Shown piece after piece: positions 55,701-64,000 of a stretch of DNA of 64,000 nucleotides (positions within the stretch are counted from its first letter, which is position 1; each line of letters begins with the position of its first letter). A program made the translations under genes and the position numbers. The DNA is from Thelonectria olida. Lineage: Eukaryota; Ascomycota; Sordariomycetes; Hypocreales; Nectriaceae. Below the pieces are notes generated by a model. The model had not been told where the DNA came from. It made no database searches and saw only the letters and a program-made list of their open reading frames with translations. Location: the NCBI GenBank assembly GCA_020736575.1, contig JAGPYM010000093.1, positions 1 to 64,000 on the forward strand, given 5' to 3'.

Positions 55701-58500
55701 TAGCCTAATCGCTCGGAAGGTCGCTTTTTTAATACTAGCTAATAAGGTAATATTAGCCTGTAATTATAATAAATAGCATAACCGCCCAGCCTTCCATATT
55801 AATAGCCTAAATAATTATAACCTATTTCCAGTTTCCAGGCTATACTAATTTTACCTTTTTATATCTTTTTACACTTATAATAACTATTCCGCTTATAATT
55901 AGGCCTATTATAAAACTAGTCTTATTAAAATTATAAATATTAATTAGGTTAATATTATATTTTATAATTATATTCTCCATAAGCTTAAACTAATTGCAAA
56001 TAATAATTAGATCTTTATATTTAGCTTTTTAATAATTATATTTATAAAAAAAACATATTTTAAAGTCTAGTTATTATCTAATAAAGTTAGAAGCCTAGCA
56101 CTTACTAATAAGTAATATATTATAATTAGCAAGCAGTTAATTAGCTATTTCTTTAATATTATACAATTTTAAGGGAAACCCTTATAAATTTAAGTTAAGA
56201 ATAAATTAAATTATAATCTATTCTTTTAAATTGGATAGTTTCCGCAAGTTAGGTGTAATATTATATTAAGTAGGGATACTATTCTCTCGGTTGAAGAGAG
56301 TATTATAATAGACTTGATAGATCTTTACAGCCTATTAGAGGTTTAATTTTAGGTTATTCTAATAGGCTTAAAGTGTAAGAAGAATATTTGCCTTATTATT
56401 TAATTATAGTATGTTATATAATTAAGGAGCATTTAATTAAATAAGAAGATAAAAAGTTAAGGGATTTTTAACTGGTTTGCTTGTCTAACTGCCTTGCTTA
56501 TTATGCATATTAAAGATATTTAGGTTTATAGTTTATTATATAAATAAAACTATTATAAGTAAATTGGAACCTAGAGTTAAAAATAGTATTATAATAGGTT
56601 TTTAAAATAATTCTTATAAAATCTAAAATAATAAAAAATATAAAATTATTATATTTAGAAATATAACAGTTTTAAAAAATGTTTTCTAGAATATAAAGCT
56701 TGAAAATCCTATAAAAGCTATAAATAATAAGGAAAATTTTAATTTTAATAATTTAAATAAAAATACAAAGGTTAAAATTTCAGTTAAAATTCCTAAAAAG
56801 CTAACTAAATATTATAAGAACTTTAAAAAAATTCCTTTTATATATAATATTATTATAAAAAATATAAATAATAATCTTATAAAACTTATAAACTATAATC
56901 AAGCTATATTAAATAAAAAATGGGTTATTTTTATAAAAATGGAGATAATAAAATTATTAAAATAAGAAACTTAAAATATAAGCCTACTTCTTATAGGAAG
57001 AAAAGCCTTAAAAGGGCGTTAGGTTTATAAAATAAAAACTAATTTAGAAAATAATATATTAAAATATAAATCTAAATGGGTTATATAAGGTTTTAATTAA
57101 CTAGAAAATATAAATTATAATAAAACCTTTACTATAACTTACAGACTTAAAAATATAAAATTATTTCTTATAATAGCTATAAGCTAAGGCTGGAATATAT
57201 TATAATTTAATATAAAAAATGCCTTTATATATTCTTTTATAAATAAAGAAATATATATAATTTTTCTAGCTAGTTTTAAAAAATATATACTTAAAAAGCT
57301 TTCTAAAAACTTTAAAAATAAAATAAAAAAAATTAAAAATTATATTTAAAACTTAATAAAGCCTTATATAATTTAAAATAAAGTCCTAGACTTTAGTATA
57401 AATCTTTATTTAATAATTTATAAAAAATAGGATTTTTTCCTATACTTTATAATAAAGGAATATTTATAAGTAAAGATTTACAATCTTTTATATTATATTA
57501 TATTAATAGTTTAATAGTAGCGGGCCCAAATAAAGAAAAAATATTAAATAAAATGCATTTATTATTTTCTATTATAAAACTCTAATTTTTAAGAGAAATA
57601 AAAGACTTTTTAAATATATAAATAATTATAAATAAAAAGAATAAAAGGCTATATATAAATTAAATAAAATATATAAGAAATAAACTTTTAAAATATAATA
57701 AAACTAATATAAAAACTTTTAAAGTTTCTTTTATAAATGGGTAAAAGTTAATAAAAGCTATAATAAAACATTTTAAAAAAGATATATTATATTTTTAATA
57801 AGAAATAGGATTTTTATTATATCTAGCTTTAAAAACTAGGCCTAATATATTATATATAGTTATAAATTTATTTAAATTTATATTTAAACTAGATAATACT
57901 TATAAAAAAGCTTTAAATTTACTATAAAAATATATAAATACCTACCCAAATATAGGCCTATTATATAACTGTAATATAAATCTAGGATTTTTAAATTTAA
58001 TTATAAGAGGCTATACTAATTTTAACTGGGGAGCTAGTTTTATAAATAGAAAATTTATAAGTAAATACTACTTTTTTATAAATAAAAATATCCTAAGTTG
58101 GAATAGCTATAAGTAGAAATGTGTTGCAAATTTAACTATAAAAGCAGAATATATAGCCCTTAGAGAAGTAGTTAAAAAAGCTAAAAGTTTAAATAATATA
58201 TATAATTATCTATTAGAAAATTTCTCTTTAAATAAAAATAATATTATACCTCCTATATTAATAGATAATAAGGCTGCTAAAACCTTAGTTAAGAATTCTT
58301 CTTATTATAAAAAAGTTAAGCATATAAATATAGCCTATTATTTCTCTAGAAAAGAGATTAAATAAGGAAATATAAAGATTTTCTATATAAGATCTAAAAA
58401 TAATATAGCAGATTTTTTTATAAAAGATCTAGGACTAATAGAATTCCATAAATTATTAAAAGATTTATTTTTAAATAATTATATTCTAGAAAATAAATAA
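52740..58500 (+). pseudogene. copia gag-pol, destroyed and split by a DNA transposon
   Basis: Remnants in order: gag (about 52850-53400) with a zinc knuckle at 53377-53425 whose second Cys is Tyr; an integrase core about 54130-54560, where an SPISLIAYNKYRYFITF-like stretch is readable; the insertion 54663-56498; a reverse transcriptase about 56930-57530, with KSKWVI and NIKNAFIYSFINKEIYI readable and the catalytic YVDD lost (INSLIVAGP remains); and RNase H about 57990-58500, with KAEYIAL and KNNIADFFIKDL. Only a few frames exceed 60 codons. Confidence 0.87.
54663..56498 (-). mobile_element. pogo/Fot-like DNA transposon nested in element C (1836 bp), RIP-degraded
   Basis: Imperfect terminal inverted repeats of about 38 bp begin AGCGAGCTAGTTAGACAAGC on the left and, read inward, AGCAAGGCAGTTAGACAAGC on the right. 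The flanks are TA at 54661-54662 and 56499-56500, as for Tc1/mariner-pogo insertions. Length fits Fot1-type elements. On the minus strand near 55390-55270 a remnant of GGVLEALGLFL followed by KVLF fits the C-terminal end of such transposases. No intact frame is left. Confidence 0.85.
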
Positions 58501-58795
58501 TAAATAAGTTTTTTATCCTATTTCCTTAAGGATTTTCTTTATATAACTAAGGTTTTTATCTTATATTTTCCTCAAATAATATTTTTTAATTTTTTAACTA
58601 TAAAGGGTTTTAAAAATATTCCCTTAAAAATCTTATAACTAAAGAGTTTTAAACACTTTCTTTTTAATAAAACATATGTTTAACTATAAATACTTAGGTT
58701 TATTAAAGTTATATAAAAAGACTTTTATCCTAGAATTTATAATATATCTAGTAATATATTTATAAAAGACTAGATATAATATAGCTTTAGGGGGC

Positions 58796-59467
58796 TATAA
58801 AAGCTAGTCTTTATATAAGCTTAAATATATAAAATAGAATAACTTAAATATATTTACCTATTAAAAGAATAAAATTTATTATTAAATCCATAAAAATATA
58901 AGGATTATAATAATATATTTTTTACCCTATATACTTTATTAGTTACATTTTTATCTAGGATATTTCACTTATTTCTAAATTAGAAAGGCGGACCCACTAG
59001 TATATACCGTCCTTACCCTAATAGGCAATATCCGCCCTAATAAGGCATATAATCCCAAATAGAAAAGCGCATTAAAATATATAATAATTTAATATACTTT
59101 TTAAGTCTTTTACTTTTAACTAACTATTTAAATAAAAAGAAATATACTTATATAAGCATTCTAAATACTATTAGATAGAGAAATAATAAAGTTTTTATCT
59201 AATATATATATTTTTTACCTAGGGCTAATAGGACCCAACTTATTATATATAAAAAATAAGGGTTTTTCTTCCCTTATTTAACCTAATCTAATTATTAATA
59301 TCTATAATAAATATTTAACTAATTAGAACCTTCTCTATATCTTTATAACTGCCTTAATTTGCTAATTTTAAATATTTAATTAGAATTTAAATATCTTTAC
59401 TCCCTATTCTTCCATTTGCTCCTAAAGCTTCTAACCTTTATTTTCCATTATAGCTCTAGCTTTTATA
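58796..59467 (+). repeat. 3' LTR of element C (672 bp)
   Basis: Matches 51593-52264 over the full length. It is slightly less mutated (for example CGGACCCACTAG against CGGACTTACTAG). Confidence 0.92.
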
Positions 59468-60850
59468 AAAAGCTATATATTCTTTTAAAAAGGTATTATA
59501 CTAACTAGAGCCTGTTATATTAAAATAGTTAAAAATATAATTACTATTAAAGTTAATAGTAGCTTAATATATAATAAAAATAGTTATAAGTTAGTTAATA
59601 TACTAGTTAAATAATTAGAGCTATTTATTAAAAAGATAAATATTATATTTAGCTAATAATAAACTTATTTAGCTAGTAAATTATATGTTATAAGGAAATA
59701 AATAGAAAGTAATAAATTATTAAATATTAAGTATTAGTACTTATTAAAACTAGGTTTAATAAGATTTAAAATAAATAAATGCATTTAATTTTAAGTTACT
59801 AAACTAGTATTTATATTTATTTAAAATATACCCTTAGGGTATAAGTTCTAACTATTTAAAATAGTGGAAGTCTATTTTAAATTAGTAATTAGTATGTTTT
59901 AAAATATTATTAGCTCCTATTATATTTCTAAAATAATATATTTTATAAGTTATTAACCTAGTTAATTAGAGGCCTTTTAATTATAAAAGGGCAGCAGTTA
60001 TATTATAAAATAATAATTAAATAAGCCAGCTACCTTATTAGTATAAGTTAGTAATATATTACTTTAAAATTGGGTATTTTATCTCTTAATTATTTATAAA
60101 GTGTAGCTTATAAATTAATATAAATAGAAAAGATAATAAAGATTTAAAAGGGGTAAAAGCCTTAGTATAGCATTTTATTAGAGTTCCTAAAAGCAAGAAA
60201 TATAGTTAGCTAGATAAAACTATAACACTTAAGCTAGGTAGTATTTAGGGCGGGTACAAATTCCCTATATAAGAGGGTATTACTAGATCCTACAACTGGC
60301 CCAGTGGACAATTATATATAGTATGGAAATAGTATTTATTAGAAATAGGCACCTGGACTTATATAAGTAGTAAGAGCTTGCACCCTTTTAAACCTTTAAG
60401 TACTAGTTATAAGTATTAGTTATATTAGGCTTTTTTTATTCCTTTTTTTCTCTTTTTTTTTAAAAAAAATTAGCTACTACTTATAAGATTATATTTAAAG
60501 CTAAAGCTTGGTTTTAAATTTGGAACTAGTGCCTAGAAAGTGGCTAAAGAAATTATAATAACTAGACTAAAAATAAATTAAGGGAATTTTACATTTTTCC
60601 ATATATATTATTAGGCCCTACGCTAGAAATTTCAATATTTATTACTAATATAAACATACTTAAAATTGTAAACCCTATAGAAAAGCTTATTATAATAGAT
60701 GCAAGGCCGGGTTTTGCCTGTATCGACCTTTATTATGTGCCAGTACCAGGCTTATTTTAACGAATAATAAACATACTTAAAAACAAGCAAACTTATATCA
60801 AGCTTCTATAGAGCCGTAACGAGCCCCCAAAACCTACGCCTATAGATACG
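59468..60850. other. AT-rich, RIP-like sequence, unidentified
   Basis: Continues the host sequence of element C. 60240-60840 is less degraded and could be part of another LTR (CCCTATATAAGAGGG as a possible TATA region), but no partner was found. No gene. Confidence 0.45.
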
Positions 60851-60887
60851 GAAATCGCTCGGTATCAAGGGTCTTCTGTCGCCATTG

Positions 60888-61413
60888 AAGCAACTCAAGA
60901 AAGGATGCAAGCCTCCAAAGCCTAGCCAGCCATCATGTTCATTCTCTCTGCCAATGATTGCTGCCAAGGTCGGCATGACTAGAGCTCTCCTCCGTTCAGC
61001 CTTCGAGACCCCAAGATCTCAACTCGCCTTAGTCCTCGCCGAGCTAGGCGGGAGTGTAGATCAATACCCAAACTTGCTAGAAAGACGTTCTCCATCCCGC
61101 CCCTACGACACAGACGACGGACCTTGCGTCTGCTGGATGCACGCCCACGAAGCCTCTCCAGCCCGTGAATTGATTGCGGGATTGCGGGAGCAGGCTTACG
61201 TTTTCTAGGACATGGACCGCATTATCCGGGATGCTTGAGATCTTTCACAAGACGCCGATGGATGCGAGTCAGATGGCTTCGGAAGTGGAGATAAAGGCAA
61301 TGGAAGAGTCGTTTGCGGAGAGGAGCGAGATTTGGCTAAACGGGGGGAGCGGCTATTGGGTCAAGGGCGATCCTAGTAGGGTTGTGTTGCGAGGGAGGCT
61401 TATGAGGACCTGA
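60888..61413 (+). pseudogene. Unidentified fungal gene remnant with a nonsense mutation and a frameshift
   Basis: The upper part is open without ATG until 60953 and reads through LALVLAELGGSVDQYPNLLE and ARELIAGLREQAYVF to a TAG at 61207. The same frame continues DMDRIIRDA up to a TGA at 61238. From there a one-base shift gives a good frame, KTPMDASQMASEVEIKAMEE to GDPSRVVLRGRLMRT, with a stop at 61411. The TAG is one CpA-to-TpA change from CAG. No family is recognised. The 5' end may be lost at the transposon border on the left. Confidence 0.5.
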
Positions 61414-61610
61414 GTTTGGAATGTTATAGTTGTCAGTATGATGAGAGCGAATACTTCTGCTCCGGCTCATTCTTCCGCCATGAAATTTCTACGCCCTGCA
61501 GAATATCATCAATTGCTTTGCCCTGCAGAATATTATCAAACTGCTATATCATACGCCAATGACCAAGATAGGGTGCTATTAGGTGCCCTCAATACAAACC
61601 AACGCCAACT
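61414..61610. other. Spacer downstream of the rhodopsin-domain gene
   Basis: A + strand frame of 127 codons (61438-61821) overlaps the last exon of the minus-strand gene and has no recognised domain. I do not count it as a gene. Confidence 0.5.
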
Positions 61611-62932
61611 CTACTTTCTCTCGATCGGTATTCGAATCAACTCCACGACGCTCGACTGGCTCCTCTTCCCGTCATCTAACGACCCAGCGTCAAACGCACC
61701 AGACGCATTTACTATATTATCTGGTCCAAGTTCCCGTGCATACGGATCACAGGTAACTCTACGCCCTGCTTCAGCCGCTCCTAGATCTGTTCCTCGATAT
61801 CGGTCTGGACCTGACCCATAATAGTCTCTGCTCTCTTTCCTACGAAAGAATGGCCGAAGGGCAGGCAAGCATGCAATCACTAGGCCGATGTTTTGGTCTA
61901 GAGCAGACCAGAGTGCTAGAAAGAAGACGCGGGATTAGCTCACTTACTATAGTCATGCTGTTTTCGAATGTGGCGCTTACCGATTAGGCTTAAGGGAACG
62001 GAACTGCCCACGGTGGATATCTGGACGTGGATGAACCGAACGAGACAAAACACTATATTAATAATACCGAGGAGAAAGGTGCAGAAGACTCCCGTCTTCA
62101 TCGACCGGCCCATCTGCAGGTTCGTGACTATAGACCAGGGTAGCGCAAAAACTGCATCTCGGTTAGCGGTCTCGTCGCCTGGGTGAAGGTGGTTATTCAC
62201 TCATCAAGTCTCCAGCAAAGTGAAGAGCCCAACCAAGTTGGAAGATTTGCTCGCCCTTGGATGGGGTACAGGCCTTTATTGGATCGAGTGACCTGATAGA
62301 CACGTTAGCCAAGAGCAGGGGCAAAGAGACAAGTGACCGACCAGCTTGTCTGAACAGGCCAGCAGTAAAACAACGCCATGGCGACACTGACGATGTACGA
62401 TACGATAACGTAGCCAATTACTGCCCAGAGTATTATCCTTCGCTTCCTCATGAATGGTGGAAAGATTTGCAAGTAGACTGTCAAGAGTGCGGCCTTGCAC
62501 AGGTAAAAGGTAGTGAAGAAGGGCAAGTTGGCGGCCCAAAACAGCTGCCCTTGCCCATCAGCTCGAGATCCTGCAACCCCGTGATAGCACTCACCTTGAG
62601 TATTTGAACAATCTGGTCTGGCCCGCCCGTATAGCCCGCCAGATTCGACATGACCTGCTTCTCGAGAGCACCCAGCTGAGCAAGTCGTATGTCGACGCAC
62701 GCCGACGCCACCGCGGCGCACCACGCGAGAAACATGAAGATGTCGCTGCTGATGATCTGGCGCTGAATCCGGAGCCGGAGGTAGCCTCTCGCGAGGATGA
62801 CGGCGGTGGCAAGGGCGATTAAAACCCATCGAGTGGCCTGGGCAGTCAGTTGGCGAGGGAGTCTTTCGACAAGAGCATAAGACTCACGAGGACGACGACC
62901 GGCCCGGGGGCGTTTGGTCTGGACGAAGTCAT
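61611..62932 (-). CDS. Fungal rhodopsin-domain integral membrane protein, six exons (352 aa)
   Basis: Exons: 62932-62888, 62837-62595, 62544-62342, 62292-62201, 62151-61981 and 61915-61611. All phases agree and give one open protein. Introns are 49-65 bases and begin GTGAGT, GTGAGT, GTCGGT, GTGAAT and GTAAGC; the third and fourth have GCTAAC branch sites. Diagnostic pieces are RWVLIALATAVILARGYLRL, FFTTFYLCKAALLTVYLQIF and TSWSLDPIKACTPS across the third intron. They continue with GWALHFAGDL, LPWSIVTNLQM and LWSALDQNIGLVIACLPALR. This is the fungal rhodopsin family, seven-helix membrane proteins related to PTH11-type receptors, here without a CFEM domain. Helices fall at about residues 18-35, 45-62, 95-115, 125-150 and three more before residue 270. 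The C-terminal 85 residues are cytoplasmic-type. A role in sensing is inferred from the family. Confidence 0.85.
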
Positions 62933-63199
62933 GGTGTTCCAGACGGAGATGCAACGTTGAAAGGAAGGGGAGGATCAAAGTATCCTTCAATGGCTCTAGA
63001 AAAAGAAAAAGACTCGGATTGCCTGACCCTGATCCTGGAACAAGGTTGCAGAAGCACCAGAAAGTGTTTGATGAGCGGGGATGATCCCTGATTTAGGTCG
63101 CCTCCAGACTCCTCGATTTTGGCGGACCCGCATGGGCGGCTGATCTCCCGCAGGAACGGAGCTGGGGGGAAGCCCGTGGCGCCTTGGTGATGAAACCTA
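62933..63199. promoter_or_regulatory. Upstream region of the rhodopsin-domain gene
   Basis: Expected promoter and 5' UTR of the minus-strand gene. No clear TATA or repeat. The MITE lies at its far end, 268 bases from the start codon. Confidence 0.35.
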
Positions 63200-63438
63200 C
63201 TATGGTCCCCCCTTGAAATAATGTTAGCTCGACCCACGGGACCAGGTCTCCTCTACAAGTCTCTCTACAGTGCTATCAAAAGGAGCCGTATCAGTAATCC
63301 TATTAAAAATAGAATAAATAACAGCTTCTACGCCTAAAAACGTATTATCAAGTGATCTTCATACTGTCTAAATACTCGTGCAGGGGACCTGGCCCCATGG
63401 GTCGAGCTAACGTTATTTCAAGGGGGAACGAACCATAG
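63200..63438. mobile_element. MITE with long terminal inverted repeats (239 bp)
   Basis: The left end CTATGGTCCCCCCTTGAAAT and the right end, read in reverse, CTATGGTTCGTTCCCCCTTG pair as inverted repeats of about 50 bp. The pairing continues through TAGCTCGACCCA and GGACCAGGTC. A 4-base insertion distinguishes the right arm. TA flanks both sides (63198-63199, 63439-63440), as for Tc1/mariner-type MITEs. The centre is AT-rich and non-coding. Confidence 0.85.
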
Positions 63439-64000
63439 TAAAAGCGCAGCTCTTTACTCGAGGATGCTAACAAGCATTGGCTCGGGCGCCACGAGGCTTA
63501 GGAGCCTTGGTACCAATCGGAATCTACGGGGGCATCGCCCGAGGCATGTGCGCTTTGACCTGCAGGGAGCCATTGGTATCAAAGCGGCTCTGGAGTGCTC
63601 CACTCGGCGCCACGGACCGCTCCTTCTGGTCTGGGCCTGGGGATCTCGGATGACTCCGTCATCTCTCCTCGTGAACGTCCCGTTGGCACGGTCCGCTTGG
63701 GAGATGGTGTTCCTAGGTGTCACGGATGCCCGTGCGAGTGGCGTCTGGGGGCCTTGGGAGGAGGCTGAGACATGAGGAGGTAACAGTAGATACGCTGGCC
63801 GTGCGACGTCAGCCGTTCTTCTTGGCATTCCCCTGAGGATTTGAAGTTATGAATAATTATTCATCGTAAATGGGCAATTTCAGTGCCGGGAACCCGGATG
63901 CGCCAACAATGTGGCTTGATTGGAGGTGGATAGATCTCGACCGTATGTTCTGGAGTAATTGAGATGCGTCCAGTGTTGGAAGAATCCAACGGTAGTATAA
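63439..64000. other. No supported gene
   Basis: Frames of 103 codons (+, 63464-63775) and 124 codons (-, 63828-63454) overlap on opposite strands. Neither has a recognisable domain, and both look like chance frames in GC-rich sequence. Confidence 0.45.

Larger units (their letters stand above)
51593..59467 (+). mobile_element. Ty1/copia LTR retrotransposon C, full length, RIP-degraded, with nested DNA transposon
   Basis: LTRs of exactly 672 bp each (51593-52264, 58796-59467) start TATAAAAGC and end GCTTTTATA, a 9-bp terminal inverted repeat. The target duplication AAAAG is perfect (51588-51592 and 59468-59472). A polypurine-like run (CTTTAGGGGGC) precedes the 3' LTR. Integrase precedes reverse transcriptase, the copia order. 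Confidence 0.93.

Noticed and set aside
63454..63828. 124-codon minus and 103-codon plus overlapping frames
   Set aside because: Both open in GC-rich sequence on opposite strands, without recognisable features; neither can be preferred.
1..64000. CRISPR arrays, bacterial operons, rRNA genes
   Set aside because: None seen; gene structure and elements are fungal.

Overview
This window looks like the subtelomere of a filamentous ascomycete (Pezizomycotina). The evidence is degenerate CCCTAA arrays, a telomere-linked RecQ-type helicase, short fungal introns with CTAAC-like branch sites, fungal-only families (OrsD, fungal rhodopsin, fungal PD-(D/E)XK, Fot/pogo) and very AT-rich transposons whose decay fits repeat-induced point mutation (RIP, mainly CpA to TpA). 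I cannot name the species. The C-rich telomere-like repeats on the + strand suggest that the chromosome end lies to the left.

Layout. (1) 1-7459: two head-to-tail copies of a LINE with N-terminal zinc fingers, reverse transcriptase, CCHC knuckle and a restriction-like endonuclease. Their shared ORF is identical and their 3' ends run into telomere-like repeats, as in the telomere-targeted MoTeR elements of Magnaporthe. (2) 7460-12728: degenerate telomere repeats, then a strongly G-poor strand with no believable gene. (3) 12729-21149, minus strand: a RecQ-family helicase and, upstream of it, a 1615-residue OrsD-domain protein. They are paralogues in two regions: a tyrosine-recombinase-like domain with conserved R, K, R, GH and Y positions, and a C-terminal Cys/His module (one copy in the helicase, two in the OrsD protein). 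(4) 21510-40510: nested, RIP-degraded transposons. A LINE copy is split by two Ty3/gypsy chromovirus-type insertions, and one of those carries a further chromovirus in its LTR. Exact LTR lengths and target duplications can be read. (5) 41228-50875: a gene island with a membrane RING-H2 ubiquitin ligase, a PD-(D/E)XK nuclease-like gene, a DUF7587-like gene, transposase and retroelement debris and a broken small secreted protein. (6) 51593-59467: a complete but RIP-degraded Ty1/copia element, interrupted by a pogo/Fot-like transposon. (7) 60888-64000: a broken unknown gene, a six-exon fungal rhodopsin-domain gene that is fully open when spliced, and a 239-bp MITE.

The least explained part is the helicase/OrsD pair. 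One protein would join a RecQ motor to a recombinase-like domain, and its neighbour would keep the recombinase-like domain and Cys module without the motor. Together with intact telomere-directed LINEs, the left 21 kb reads as a terminal mobile or telomere-maintenance module, while the rest is ordinary RIP-silenced subtelomere with scattered accessory genes. Intron borders were placed by hand from reading frame and splice signals. Family assignments rest on motif recognition only.
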